Positions 51,944 through 61,738 of a DNA stretch of 64,000 nucleotides are shown here, piece by piece. The notes below the pieces were generated by a model, which was not told the origin of the DNA, did not search any database, and saw nothing but the letters and a program-made list of their open reading frames with translations. The DNA is from JAJFFW01 sp038531315 (lineage in GTDB: Bacteria > Pseudomonadota > Alphaproteobacteria > Caulobacterales > Parvularculaceae). The position numbers and the translations under genes are program-made. Within the stretch, counting starts at the first letter, position 1. Each line of letters opens with the position of its first letter. The DNA is taken from positions 8,717-72,716 of the forward strand of contig JBCBBT010000008.1 of assembly GCA_038531315.1 (NCBI GenBank). The letters run 5' to 3'.

Positions 51944-53263
51944 GTGAAGGTCCTGCTGGTCGGCGGCGGCGGTCGCGAATACGCCCTCGCCTGGAAAATC
52001 GCGCAAAGTCCGCTTTTGTCAACGCTTTATCTGGTTCCCGGCGGACCCGGTTTCGACGCGTTTGGCAAGCGCCTTCAAATATCGCCTGACGATCGTGACG
52101 CGATTGTGACCGCGGCGCTAGAACTGAAAATCGATCTCGTGGTGGTCGGCCCCGAAGCGCCGCTCGCCGCCGGACTTGGCGACGCACTCGCCGCCGCCGG
52201 CGTCGCCTGTTTCGGGCCCTCAAAAGAAGCGGCGCGCCTTGAAAGTTCAAAAGCCTTCATGAAGGAAGTTTGCGCAGCCGCCGGCGCGCCGACCGCGGCT
52301 TACGCGGAATTCACAAACGCCGCTGCGGCCAAAGCCTACCTGCGCGACCAGAAAGCGCCTTACGTCATTAAGGCGGACGGCCTCGCGGCGGGCAAAGGCG
52401 TCGTCATCGCCGAAACCCTGAAAGACGCCGACGCCGCCGTCGACGCCATGATCGGCGGCGCCTTTGGCGACGCTGGCGCGCGCGTCATCATCGAAGAATT
52501 CATGGACGGCGAAGAAGCGAGCTTTTTTGTCATCTGCGACGGCGCGCGCATCCTGCCGCTGGCCGCCGCGCAGGACCACAAGCGCGCCCATGACGGCGAT
52601 ACGGGGCCGAACACGGGCGGCATGGGCGCCTATTCGCCGGCGCCGGTTTTCACCGACGATATCCGCCGGCAAACCATGACCCGGATCATTGAACCGGTGA
52701 TCGCCGAGATGACGGCGCGCGGCGCGCCCTATCGCGGCGTTTTATATGCCGGCCTGATGATCGGCGAAGACGGGCCCCGGCTCGTCGAATTCAACGTGCG
52801 GTTCGGCGATCCCGAATGTCAGATTTTGATGCGGCGCCTGAAATCCGATCTCCTGCCCGTGCTGCGCGACGCTGCGCATGGATCGCTCAGCGGCGCCGGG
52901 CTCGACTGGCGCGATGACGCCGCCGCGCTCATCGTCATGGCCGCCGACGGCTATCCCGGCGCTTACAAAAAAGGCGCGCCCATCGAGGGGATTGAGGCCG
53001 CAGAGCGCATTGACGATGTCGTCGTTTTTCTCGCCGGCGCGGCGATGGAAGACGGCCGGCTCGTCTCCAATGGCGGGCGTGTTCTCAACGTCACCGCAAC
53101 GGGCCCGACAATCGCCGACGCGGTCGCGCGCGCCTATGACGGTGTCGGCGCGATCGATTTTCCGGGCGGCTTTTACCGCCGCGATATCGGCTGGCGCGCC
53201 ATTGGCCGCGACGGCGCGCCCGGCGCCGCCGGCGCACCCGCAAAAAAGGAACGCGCCTCATGA
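51944..53263 (+). CDS. purD: phosphoribosylamine-glycine ligase (GAR synthetase)
   Basis: GTG at 51944, with GGAGG 8 bp upstream, gives VKVLLVGGGGREYALAWKI as N-terminus and 439 residues. ATP-grasp motifs are DGLAAGKGVVIAETL, AAQDHKRAHDGDTGPNTGGM and LVEFNVRFGDPECQ. It joins glycine to phosphoribosylamine in purine synthesis. The last 20 or so residues (GAPGAAGAPAKKERAS) are a non-conserved tail. The next gene overlaps by 4 bp. Its place near xseA is common in alphaproteobacteria. Confidence 0.97.
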   Translation: MKVLLVGGGGREYALAWKIAQSPLLSTLYLVPGGPGFDAFGKRLQISPDDRDAIVTAALELKIDLVVVGPEAPLAAGLGDALAAAGVACFGPSKEAARLESSKAFMKEVCAAAGAPTAAYAEFTNAAAAKAYLRDQKAPYVIKADGLAAGKGVVIAETLKDADAAVDAMIGGAFGDAGARVIIEEFMDGEEASFFVICDGARILPLAAAQDHKRAHDGDTGPNTGGMGAYSPAPVFTDDIRRQTMTRIIEPVIAEMTARGAPYRGVLYAGLMIGEDGPRLVEFNVRFGDPECQILMRRLKSDLLPVLRDAAHGSLSGAGLDWRDDAAALIVMAADGYPGAYKKGAPIEGIEAAERIDDVVVFLAGAAMEDGRLVSNGGRVLNVTATGPTIADAVARAYDGVGAIDFPGGFYRRDIGWRAIGRDGAPGAAGAPAKKERAS

Positions 53264-54186
53264 CCCGTTCGGCGTTGATGGCGCTCGACGCATGGCGGTC
53301 GAAAGCGCGAAACATTTCCGTAAACGGCGCTAATATCGCGTTCTGGACAAGCGAGGCTATCGCGGACGAAAGCTTGCCCGCGCTGCTTCTCATTCATGGC
53401 TATCCGACGTCGTCATGGGACTGGTCGGGTCTGTGGCCGGCGCTTGAAAACCGGTTCCGTCTCGTCGCGCTCGACATGCTCGGCTTTGGTCTTTCCGACA
53501 AACCGCGCACGCTCAACTATTCCATTATGATGCAGGCGGACCTGCAGGAAGCGTTGCTCGCCGATCTCAATATCGGCGAGGCCCACGTTTTTACCCATGA
53601 TTACGGGAACACGGTGGGGCAGGAGCTTCTTGCGCGGGCTCAGGATCGGACATTGAGTTTTTCGATCAAATCCATGGCGTTCCTGAATGGCGGGCTTTTT
53701 CCCGAACAACACCGCGCGCGCCCGATCCAGAAGCTTGGCCTGACGCCGTTCGGCTTTCTCCTCGGCCGGTTGTTATCGCGGCAACGGTTACGCTCGACGT
53801 TCGACGAAATTTTTGGCCCTGACACCAAAGCGCCCGATACGGAAATTGACGGCCACTGGGACATGATCTGCGAAAACGACGGCGCGAAAATTCTCCACAA
53901 GCTCTTGCAATATATCCCCGAGCGCCAGCGTTATCGCGCCCGCTGGGTCGGCGCCCTGAAATCCGCAACCATGCCGCTGCGCCTCATCAATGGCGGCTTC
54001 GATCCGGTTTCCGGCGCCCATCTTTATCACTACTACAAGGATGAAGTGCCCGGCGCCGATGCGGTGCTGTTTGAGAATATCGGCCATTATCCGCATACGG
54101 AAGCGCCCGACGCGGTCCTCAGCGCTTTTCTTGAATTCCACAACGCCCACAAAACAATAACGTCCGGAGAATCTTCAACACAATGA
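53260..54186 (+). CDS. alpha/beta hydrolase, haloalkane-dehalogenase/MEST-like
   Basis: The protein has 308 residues with an alpha/beta hydrolase fold. LLIHGYPTSSWDW is the oxyanion loop, and DMLGFGLSDKP follows. THDYGNTVGQELL is the nucleophile elbow, in which Asp replaces the usual Ser, as in haloalkane dehalogenases, epoxide hydrolases and the animal MEST proteins. NIGHYPHTEAPD carries the likely catalytic His. The substrate is unknown: epoxide, haloalkane or ester are all possible. It overlaps purD by 4 bp and the next gene by 4 bp, so it forms one operon with a phosphotransferase. Confidence 0.88.
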   Translation: MTRSALMALDAWRSKARNISVNGANIAFWTSEAIADESLPALLLIHGYPTSSWDWSGLWPALENRFRLVALDMLGFGLSDKPRTLNYSIMMQADLQEALLADLNIGEAHVFTHDYGNTVGQELLARAQDRTLSFSIKSMAFLNGGLFPEQHRARPIQKLGLTPFGFLLGRLLSRQRLRSTFDEIFGPDTKAPDTEIDGHWDMICENDGAKILHKLLQYIPERQRYRARWVGALKSATMPLRLINGGFDPVSGAHLYHYYKDEVPGADAVLFENIGHYPHTEAPDAVLSAFLEFHNAHKTITSGESSTQ

Positions 54187-55265
54187 GCGACGAAAACGCG
54201 CCTGCGGGGCCCGCCTCAGACTTCACCGGCGTCGGCGACGCGCCCGAGCACTTAAAGGTCGATGACGCAGCGCTGGACGCCTATATGCGCGCGCATGTTG
54301 AAGACTATGCGGGGCCGCTGACGATCCAGAAATTCAAGGGCGGCCAGTCAAACCCGACCTATCTTGTCACGACGCCCGACAAGAAATACGTGCTCCGCCG
54401 CAAACCCCCCGGCAAATTGTTGCCGTCGGCCCACGCCGTAGAACGCGAATACAAGGTAATGACCGCGCTTCATGCGGTCGGCTTTCCCGCGCCGAAAACC
54501 TACGCCTTATGCGAGGACCCGGATGTCGTCGGCACGGCGTTTTTTATCATGGATTTCGTTGAGGGGCGGATTTTCTGGGACTCCGCCCTGCCCGATGCGG
54601 CGCCGTCCGAGCGCCGTCCCCTTTATCAGGCGCTGACGGACACCCTGGCGGATTTGCATCTGATCGATTTCGAAAAGGCCGGGCTTGGCGACTATGGCAA
54701 GACGGGCAATTATTTCGAGCGACAAATCGGGCGTTGGTCGAAGCAATATAAAGCCGCCGAGAGCGAAGAAATTCCGTCCATGGACAGGCTGATCGACTGG
54801 CTCCCCGGGGCCATTCCCGCCGATGACGCGGTGTCCATCGTCCATGGCGATTTGCGCTTTGACAACGCCATCATGCACCCAAGCGAAGCGAAGACGCTCG
54901 CCGTTCTCGACTGGGAGCTGTCAACGCTCGGTCATCCGTTGGCGGATTTTACTTATTTTCTCATGGTATGGCATTTTCCTCCGGCGGTCCGCGGCGGCCT
55001 CGCCGGCCTTGACCTTGACGCGCTGCAGATCCCGTCGCTTGAGGAAACAATTGAGCGCTACTGCGCGCGCACCGGACGGGCGGAAATCGACGATATCGAC
55101 TTTTGCCTGTCCTACAACATGTTCCGCCTCGCATCGATTGCGCAAGGGGTCTACGCCCGGGCGTTGCAGGGCAATGCGTCTTCCGAAAAAGCGATCCAGA
55201 TGGGTGGACAGATCAAGCCGCTTGCAGATCTTGCCTGGTCCTATGCTCAAAAGGCCGGCGCCTGA
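54183..55265 (+). CDS. APH-like phosphotransferase (ACAD10/11 N-domain type)
   Basis: The protein has 360 residues. The aminoglycoside-phosphotransferase fold is shown by KFKGGQSNPTYLV (nucleotide loop), the catalytic Brenner motif VHGDLRFDNAIMH and the metal-binding AVLDWELSTLGHP. This branch matches the kinase domain of ACAD10/ACAD11, which phosphorylates 4-hydroxy-acyl-CoA before its beta-oxidation. A fatty-acid catabolic role is therefore likely. It overlaps the hydrolase gene by 4 bp. No acyl-CoA dehydrogenase is adjacent inside the window. Confidence 0.9.
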   Translation: MSDENAPAGPASDFTGVGDAPEHLKVDDAALDAYMRAHVEDYAGPLTIQKFKGGQSNPTYLVTTPDKKYVLRRKPPGKLLPSAHAVEREYKVMTALHAVGFPAPKTYALCEDPDVVGTAFFIMDFVEGRIFWDSALPDAAPSERRPLYQALTDTLADLHLIDFEKAGLGDYGKTGNYFERQIGRWSKQYKAAESEEIPSMDRLIDWLPGAIPADDAVSIVHGDLRFDNAIMHPSEAKTLAVLDWELSTLGHPLADFTYFLMVWHFPPAVRGGLAGLDLDALQIPSLEETIERYCARTGRAEIDDIDFCLSYNMFRLASIAQGVYARALQGNASSEKAIQMGGQIKPLADLAWSYAQKAGA

Positions 55266-55271
55266 TTGTCG

Positions 55272-56840
55272 TCAACGCGCGTCTTTGAATTCAGCCCGGC
55301 GTTCCGCACTCGGAAAGAACAGATAGGCCAGCAAAAGAACGTAGCTCGCATAATCCCAGCTCAGCGCCAGGACCCAGACATCTGAAAAGATGTTGAAGTT
55401 TTTCAGAACGGCGTCGCGCGGCGTGATTTTCGACAATTGCGGGATCGTTTCGGCCTGCACGACGGCGAGCGTGCGCGAGACGCGTTGTTCCTGTTCGGGC
55501 GGCGCGGCGGCGGCCTTGAACGGCGTTAACAAGACCGCAAGCCCGCGCTCCGGCGATAATTCCGCCGCCGAGGGCAGCGGCCGCGGCGGCTTGCGCAAGC
55601 GTTGCTTGCGGATCAGCGATTTCAGCGCGTCGGTCACCTCAGTGGAGTAGCGGTCGATCACCTGCGCGCGCGCGGCGCCGGCGCGCGTCGCCGTATCAAG
55701 CCGCGGGCGAGGGTTGGCGCGATCGAAATTCGCTAGCTGTTGATCGAGAAGCGTCTCAATGCGCCGGTCCTGGCGCCAGCGATTGAGGGTCAGGCGAAAC
55801 GCCTCGAAATCGGTTTCAAACTCGCGCGCCCACAGATCGTAATTATCAAACGCGTTGCGGCTGAGCTGCGCTTTGAGGGCGTCAGGCGCAGCGGCGCAAA
55901 CCGCCTCGTCATAGGCGCTCTGTCCGGTCTCAGCGTCGCCGGCGACATTATCGCTGACGATCTCCGCAACGCTCACCTCAAGCGCGGCGAGCCATTGCGC
56001 CACACCGTCGATATAATCAGAGACCGCACCGCGTCCGCGCAAGCCGGTCTGACCGCCGGTCTCGCGTTCGGCGCGCGCCACCCGTTTCACGTCCTCAATC
56101 GACAATCGCAAATCATCAAGGAAGAGAAAATCCTTCTGGCGATACGCAACAATGCCCGCGCATTCATTCTGTAGTCGGTTCAATTCGTTCGTATACGTAT
56201 AGCGTACCGCATCGACGCCGCCGATGCCGACGACGCTGGTCCAGGTGGATACAAAAAACAGGATTGCGCCGAGGATCGGCATGACGACGAAAAGCTTCAC
56301 GGCGCGCTCCACAAAATGGAGCATATCGCTCAGAAACCCTTCAAATCCGGAGCGTCCGTCAAGATAGCGAAACCAGTCGCGATGGCGCAATAACTCGCCG
56401 CCGCCGACCCAGATCGCAACCGTCAGAAAGAAAACGAATAATCCGAAAGCCGGCGGCAGCAGCGCATTGCGCAAAAAGTCGGCGTTTTCCTGACTGGTGA
56501 TCAAGCCAAATCCGATGGCGGACGACACCGCGCTGAAAAAAGCCGACGACGTCGCGACCACCACAAAAAGCCGTGTAAAGAGCGACGAACGCGCCATGCT
56601 GGCCGACGTCAAAATGCGGTAGGTCACATAACCCATGAGCGCGAGCACGACGGCGGCGCCCGCGATCGCCGCGATGGGCCCGCCCGGCAGGAACTCCAGA
56701 AGGCCCCCGCGCGGCGCGGCGCCGGTGACAGCGCTGATAGGAGCCGCCGTTGCAGAGGCCGCGCCCGCGACTGACGCCGTCGCCGAGACGCAGGCGACGA
56801 CGACGCCGCGCGCGGCGATCTGCATAGGCTCTGACTGCAT
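55272..56840 (-). CDS. multi-spanning membrane protein of unknown function
   Basis: The start at 56840 follows AAGGGG by 7 bp; a frame to 56894 lacks one. The 522-residue protein has about six helices in two groups. The N-terminal group (about 5-30, 55-80, 85-115, 125-150 and 185-210) includes LFVVVATSSAFFSAVSSAIG. One closing helix lies near 490 (WDYASYVLLLAYLFF). The 270-residue loop between them is polar, with cysteines in NECAGIV and DEAVCAAAP. I do not recognise the family. It converges with the phosphotransferase gene (6 bp apart). Confidence 0.65.
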   Translation of the reverse strand: MQSEPMQIAARGVVVACVSATASVAGAASATAAPISAVTGAAPRGGLLEFLPGGPIAAIAGAAVVLALMGYVTYRILTSASMARSSLFTRLFVVVATSSAFFSAVSSAIGFGLITSQENADFLRNALLPPAFGLFVFFLTVAIWVGGGELLRHRDWFRYLDGRSGFEGFLSDMLHFVERAVKLFVVMPILGAILFFVSTWTSVVGIGGVDAVRYTYTNELNRLQNECAGIVAYRQKDFLFLDDLRLSIEDVKRVARAERETGGQTGLRGRGAVSDYIDGVAQWLAALEVSVAEIVSDNVAGDAETGQSAYDEAVCAAAPDALKAQLSRNAFDNYDLWAREFETDFEAFRLTLNRWRQDRRIETLLDQQLANFDRANPRPRLDTATRAGAARAQVIDRYSTEVTDALKSLIRKQRLRKPPRPLPSAAELSPERGLAVLLTPFKAAAAPPEQEQRVSRTLAVVQAETIPQLSKITPRDAVLKNFNIFSDVWVLALSWDYASYVLLLAYLFFPSAERRAEFKDAR

Positions 56841-56980
56841 CGGAAAACCCCTTATTATTTCGCTCGATCTTAGAGGGACGGCGCGTGAATACAACGCTCA
56901 ATAGAAAAGCCAAAGATAACGGGGCGATAGTTACAGTGAACGCGTCGCCTGACCCGGCTTCAGGCGGCGAAAGTCCGGCC

Positions 56981-57010
56981 AATCGGCGTCTTGGCAATTG
57001 GCGTCTTAGC
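56981..57010. repeat. 15-bp tandem duplication
   Basis: AATCGGCGTCTTGGC (56981-56995) is followed directly by AATTGGCGTCTTAGC (56996-57010), with two differences. It lies in the divergent gap (56841-57134) between the membrane-protein and DUF3429 genes. Confidence 0.85.
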
Positions 57011-57134
57011 CGGGGGCGGGCGATGCGGGCCGCGCTTACGGTCGGTCCAAATCCGGCTATGATGGCGATCCGTACCTCCCCGTGCGCCGCGCAGAATTCA
57101 ACGCGGGCGCCCCCGCCAACCGACAGGAGCCGCC

Positions 57135-57680
57135 ATGCCAACGCCTTTTCAACCGCCGGAAAGCCGCGGCCAAGGCTTCGCCGACAGCGGCGCCCCGGCG
57201 GCGCGGCGGTCCGAAATCACCTTTCTGGGGACGCTCGGGCTCGTTCCCTTCGTGGTGGGGGCCATCGTCGTATGGGCGGCGACGCCCGTAACCGGCACGC
57301 AGCAGCCGTCCCTCGTGGCGCAGTCCATGGTGCTCACCTATGGCGGCGTCATTGCGGCATATATGGCCGGCATGGGCGCCGGCGGATTGCTGTTTGGACC
57401 ACAAACCTCGCGCGAGCCGATGATCCTTGGCATGGTTGCAACGCTCACCGCATGGCTCGCCGTCTGGACCAATTTGCCGTTTGGCATTGAGATCCCGCTG
57501 GCGTGGCGCCATGGGCTCGTTCTGCTTGTGCTTGTCTATATCTTGTTGCGCGATCTTCGCGCCATCGAATTCGGCAACATGCCGTCATGGTACGGAGGAC
57601 TTAGGATATTCCTGACATCGGTCGCCGGCGTCAGTATTTTCGCTGTGATGATCTGGCTCATCGCCAACAGTCAATACTGA
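57135..57680 (+). CDS. DUF3429 family membrane protein
   Basis: The protein has 181 residues. A polar N-terminus (about 25 residues) precedes five helices; LGLVPFVVGAIVVW, YGGVIAAYMAGMGAGGLLFG and LRDLRAIEFGNMPSWYGGLR match DUF3429. The family is of unknown function and occurs across proteobacteria and in some eukaryotes. The ATG at 57135 follows CAGGAG. The transporter gene starts 30 bp downstream on the same strand. Confidence 0.88.
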   Translation: MPTPFQPPESRGQGFADSGAPAARRSEITFLGTLGLVPFVVGAIVVWAATPVTGTQQPSLVAQSMVLTYGGVIAAYMAGMGAGGLLFGPQTSREPMILGMVATLTAWLAVWTNLPFGIEIPLAWRHGLVLLVLVYILLRDLRAIEFGNMPSWYGGLRIFLTSVAGVSIFAVMIWLIANSQY

Positions 57681-57710
57681 CGCACATCCCAAGCAAAAGA
57701 TCCCTTTATA

Positions 57711-58643
57711 ATGGACGCCGCCGCCCTCGATCAGATCAGCGTCGCCATGAACCCCGCCTCCCAGGCCGGGTTGGCGGCCGCGCTGATGTTGATCATGTTC
57801 TCCGTGGCGCTCGGGTTAAAGCCGGCTGATTTCGCCGCCATCGCGAAAGCCCCGCGCCCCTATGTCGCCGGCGTCATCGCGCAAGTGATCGGCTTGCCGC
57901 TGATGACGCTATGTCTTGTGTTCGCGTTGGCCCCGGCGCCCTCCATCGCGTTCGGCATGATTGTCGTCGCCGCCTGTCCCGGCGGCAATATCTCAAACCT
58001 CCTCACCTTTCTGGGGCGCGGCGAGGTGGCGCTGTCGGTCGCCATGACGGCGACATCGAGCCTTGTGGCTGCGTTTTTGACGCCGTCGCTCATTTTATTC
58101 TGGTCGAGCCTTTATCCGCCGACCGCGGCGATGCTGGAGGCGATTGAGTTCAACGCCGTCGATTTTCTGGTCCAGACGACGGCGCTTCTGGCGTTGCCGT
58201 TGATGGCCGGCATGGCGACAGCGCGCTTTGCGCCAAAGCTTGCAGCGCGCCTGCGCGGGCCCGGCGCCGTCACGGGCGGCGTTCTGATTTTGATTTTGGT
58301 GATCGCCGGGCTCTACGGCGTTGCGCCGCGGCTTCTCGGCGCCGCCGCCCTTATTATGCCGCCGGTGATCATCCACAACACGCTGGGATTTGTGCTTGGC
58401 GCCGGCGCGGCGCGCGTTTCAGGGGCCGCCGTCGCCAGCCGGCGCGCAATCACGTTCGAAGTCGGCATTCAAAATTCCGGCCTCGCGCTGGTGATCCTGC
58501 TGAGCCAGTTTGACGGGCTCGGCGGCGCGGCGGCGATCGCGGCGACATGGGGCGTTTGGCACCTTCTCGCCGGCGGCGCTATGGTGGCGCTTTATCGCAG
58601 GTTAGATCGCGCGGCGCAGACAGCGACCCGGGAGGGCGCATGA
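57711..58643 (+). CDS. bile acid:sodium symporter (SBF/BASS) family transporter
   Basis: The protein has 310 residues and about nine helices. VAACPGGNISNLLTFLGRGE and FEVGIQNSGLALVILL are the crossing-helix motifs that bind sodium and substrate in the BASS fold. It should import an organic anion with sodium. Its stop overlaps the start of the amidohydrolase gene by 4 bp (ATGA), so it may import that enzyme's substrate or a related organic acid; this is inference. Confidence 0.92.
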   Translation: MDAAALDQISVAMNPASQAGLAAALMLIMFSVALGLKPADFAAIAKAPRPYVAGVIAQVIGLPLMTLCLVFALAPAPSIAFGMIVVAACPGGNISNLLTFLGRGEVALSVAMTATSSLVAAFLTPSLILFWSSLYPPTAAMLEAIEFNAVDFLVQTTALLALPLMAGMATARFAPKLAARLRGPGAVTGGVLILILVIAGLYGVAPRLLGAAALIMPPVIIHNTLGFVLGAGAARVSGAAVASRRAITFEVGIQNSGLALVILLSQFDGLGGAAAIAATWGVWHLLAGGAMVALYRRLDRAAQTATREGA

Positions 58644-60400
58644 CATTTGATCTTAAAATCGCAAACGGACTTGTTTTTGACGGCGACGGCGGACCAGCGC
58701 AGAGGGCCGATATCGGCGTTCGCGACGGCGTCATCGCGGAAATCGGCGCGTGCGCGGCGGCGGCGGCGCGCACCATTGACGCCGAGGGCGCCATCGTTAC
58801 GCCCGGGTTTATTGATCTGCATACGCATTATGACGGTCAGGCGACATGGGACGAGGAATTACGGCCCTCGGTCAATTTCGGCGTCACGACCGCGCTGATG
58901 GGCAATTGCGGCGTCGGCTTTGCGCCGGTGCGCCGAGGCGACGAAGACCGCCTGATCCGGTTGATGGAAGGCGTGGAAGATATTCCGGGTACAGCGCTTC
59001 ATGAAGGATTGACCTGGAACTGGGAGAGCTTCGCCGACTATATGGATGCGCTCGACGCCGTGCCGCACACGATCGATCTCGGCGTCATGGCGGTGCACGA
59101 CCCGTTGCGCGTTTACGTCATGGGCGAACGCGCCATCGCGAGCGAGCGGGCCAGCGAGGACGATATCGCCGCCATGCGCGCCGTGTTGCGCGACGCACTC
59201 GACGCCGGCGCTGCGGGCTTTTCGATCGGCAGGACCGACGTCCACCGCACCGCGGACGGCGACTGGACGCCGTCCAGCGAGGCCGCGGTCGAAGAACTTG
59301 TCGGCTTGTCGTCGGTTCTCAAGGGTCGCGCGCGCGGCGTTGTTCAGGCGGTGAATGACTTCAATCTGGAGCGGCCCGACCCTGACGGGGTTCAATTCGA
59401 CGAAGAGTTCAAAATCCTCGAAGCGTTTGTGCGCGCCAGCGGACGCCCGGCGTCTGTCTCCTTGATGCAACGCGACTTCGCACCCAAACAATGGCGGCGT
59501 ATTCTCGACGAGACAGATCGGCTGAACGCTGACGGCGTCGACTTCCGCGTGCAGGTGGCCCCGCGCGCCATCGGCGTCTTCACCGGGCTTTCGTGCACAT
59601 TCCACCCCATCATGGGCCAACCGAGCTATCGCGCGATTGAACATCTGCCGCTCGAGGAGCGCGTCGCGACTATGCGCGATCCGGCCTTCAAGGCGCGGTG
59701 TCTGTCGGAAAAACCGGTTAAACTCGCCGGCGAAGGCTCATCGGTTCCGCCGATGGTCGATAATTTTATCGCCGGCATTGCGCTCGTCGCCAACAAGCTT
59801 TTCCGCCTCGGCGCCGAGCCCGAATATGAACAGCCGCAGGACCGCTCACTGGGCGCGGAAGCCCGGCGCGACGGCGTCAGCGCCCTTGAAAAACTCTATG
59901 ACGTTTGCCTCGAACTTGACGGCAAGCAGCTGATCTATTTTCCGATTTATAACTATACGGACTTTTCCTACGACAATGTCCACGCCATGCTGACCCATCC
60001 GAAAGCGCTGCTAGGACTGTCCGACGGCGGCGCCCATGTGGGCACGATCTGCGATGCGAGTTTTCCGGCTTATCTATTGACGCACTGGACACGCGATCGC
60101 GCAGAAGGCCGGATCGATCTTGGCCGCGCCATTGAAATGCTGACAGCTGACCCGGCCGACTATTTGGGCCTTGGCGATCGCGGCCGCCTCAAAGTCGGGG
60201 CGCGCGCGGACATCAATGTCATTGATTACGAGACGCTGCGCCTTGGCGCGCCGGCGATGGTCAGCGACCTGCCCGCCGGCGGGCGCCGACTTTTGCAGCC
60301 CGCGCACGGCTTTCGCGCAACCTTTGTCGCCGGTCGGCAGGTGATCGACAATGATGCGGTGACGGACGAACGACCCGGACGGCTCGTCAGATTTACCTGA
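58640..60400 (+). CDS. N-acyl-D-amino-acid deacylase-like amidohydrolase
   Basis: The ATG at 58640 gives 586 residues and a normal N-terminus ([20 protein letters not shown]). Features of the D-aminoacylase group of the amidohydrolase superfamily are [15 protein letters not shown] (metal-binding His-x-His), [12 protein letters not shown] and [17 protein letters not shown]. It should hydrolyse N-acyl-D-amino acids or similar amides in the cytosol with a metal centre. It is longer than classical D-aminoacylase (about 480), as in the AAC-like branch. Coupled to the transporter upstream. Confidence 0.9.
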   Translation: MTFDLKIANGLVFDGDGGPAQRADIGVRDGVIAEIGACAAAAARTIDAEGAIVTPGFIDLHTHYDGQATWDEELRPSVNFGVTTALMGNCGVGFAPVRRGDEDRLIRLMEGVEDIPGTALHEGLTWNWESFADYMDALDAVPHTIDLGVMAVHDPLRVYVMGERAIASERASEDDIAAMRAVLRDALDAGAAGFSIGRTDVHRTADGDWTPSSEAAVEELVGLSSVLKGRARGVVQAVNDFNLERPDPDGVQFDEEFKILEAFVRASGRPASVSLMQRDFAPKQWRRILDETDRLNADGVDFRVQVAPRAIGVFTGLSCTFHPIMGQPSYRAIEHLPLEERVATMRDPAFKARCLSEKPVKLAGEGSSVPPMVDNFIAGIALVANKLFRLGAEPEYEQPQDRSLGAEARRDGVSALEKLYDVCLELDGKQLIYFPIYNYTDFSYDNVHAMLTHPKALLGLSDGGAHVGTICDASFPAYLLTHWTRDRAEGRIDLGRAIEMLTADPADYLGLGDRGRLKVGARADINVIDYETLRLGAPAMVSDLPAGGRRLLQPAHGFRATFVAGRQVIDNDAVTDERPGRLVRFT

Positions 60401-60592
60401 GCGCCGGGAGGCGCGCCCCAGTGAAGCGCCTGATCAGATTCACTTGATCAGACCCGCTTGACCGCCGGCTTAACGATTGGGACTATCGCGCCGACTGTTG
60501 CGGCCATGGCCGTGTCTTGCGGGCCTAATCGCCGCGCCCGGCGCGCGGCGGCGACGCCGCTGCAACAAAACGCAAACGGAGCTGGCGACTTT

Positions 60593-61738
60593 ATGAACTT
60601 TACATTTCGCACCGCGCCGGAAATCATTTTCGAAAGCGGCGCAAGCCAGCGTCTTGGCCCGCTCGCCGCGGCGCGCATGCGGCGTCCGATTTTGTTGACC
60701 GACAAAGGGCTCATAGAAGCCGGCCTTGTCGCGCCGGCGTTGGAGAGCCTCACCGCGGCTGGCCACAATGTTTGCTTGTTCGACGACGTCGCCGCCGACC
60801 CGCCCGCACCGAAAGTCAGGAGCGCGGTCGATGCGGCGCGCGCCCACGACGCGGACGGCGTCATTGCGCTCGGCGGCGGTTCTTCCATGGACACCGCCAA
60901 GGTTGTGGCGGCCCTGATGCGGTCTGAACAATCGCTTGAGGACATCTACGGGACCGATCAGATCGAGGGCGGTCGAACGCCGTTAATCTGTGTGCCGACA
61001 ACGGCGGGTACGGGTTCGGAGGTGACATCCATATCGGTGATAACGACCGAAGCCGACGAAAAGGTCGGCATCGTCGACGATGCGCTTTTTCCGGACATGG
61101 CCGTGCTTGATCCTGATCTGACGCTTGGTCTGCCGCGCCATGTCACCGCCGCGACGGGCATAGACGCGATGGTGCATGCGATTGAGGCCTATACGAACCG
61201 TCACCGGAAGAACCCGGTTTCCGACGCCCTCGCCCGCGAAGCGCTCCAGCTTCTCTCAGCCAACATCGTGACAGCTTGTAAGACGCCGGACGACAAATCG
61301 GCGCGCGCCAATATGTTGCTTGGCGCGATGCTCGCCGGGCAAGCCTTTGCAAATTCGCCGGTCGGCGCCGTCCACGGTCTCGCCTACCCCCTCGGCGGCA
61401 TTTTCCATGTGCCGCACGGGCTTTCAAATTCGCTGATGCTGGAGCCGGTATTGAAATTCAACGCGCCGAACGCGGCGCGCCTTTATGCGGAACTTGCGCC
61501 ATGCGTCGGCGCGTGCGCAGAAGGTTCGGATGAGGCGCGGACAACGCAGTTTATCGACCGGCTCGTTGAAATTATCGTCGCCACCGGCGTTGAACGGCGC
61601 CTGCGCGAGGTTGGCGTCTCGCACAATGATCTGCCGCGGATGGCCGAAGACGCCATGAAAGCCCAGCGCGTCCTCGTCAATAACCCGCGCGAGGTGACTT
61701 ACGAAGATGCGCTTCAGATGTATACGGACGTCCTATAG
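60593..61738 (+). CDS. iron-containing alcohol dehydrogenase
   Basis: The ATG at 60593 gives 381 residues; the frame open from 60458 adds a non-conserved leader. Group III alcohol dehydrogenase features are GGGSSMDTAKVVAAL (NAD loop), PTTAGTGSEVTSISVI, TGIDAMVHAIEAY (iron-binding Asp and His) and GAVHGLAYPLGG with FHVPHGLSNS (iron-binding His). The substrate is unknown; such enzymes reduce aldehydes or oxidise short alcohols and hydroxy acids. The stop TAG shares one base with the next GTG start. Confidence 0.94.
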   Translation: MNFTFRTAPEIIFESGASQRLGPLAAARMRRPILLTDKGLIEAGLVAPALESLTAAGHNVCLFDDVAADPPAPKVRSAVDAARAHDADGVIALGGGSSMDTAKVVAALMRSEQSLEDIYGTDQIEGGRTPLICVPTTAGTGSEVTSISVITTEADEKVGIVDDALFPDMAVLDPDLTLGLPRHVTAATGIDAMVHAIEAYTNRHRKNPVSDALAREALQLLSANIVTACKTPDDKSARANMLLGAMLAGQAFANSPVGAVHGLAYPLGGIFHVPHGLSNSLMLEPVLKFNAPNAARLYAELAPCVGACAEGSDEARTTQFIDRLVEIIVATGVERRLREVGVSHNDLPRMAEDAMKAQRVLVNNPREVTYEDALQMYTDVL

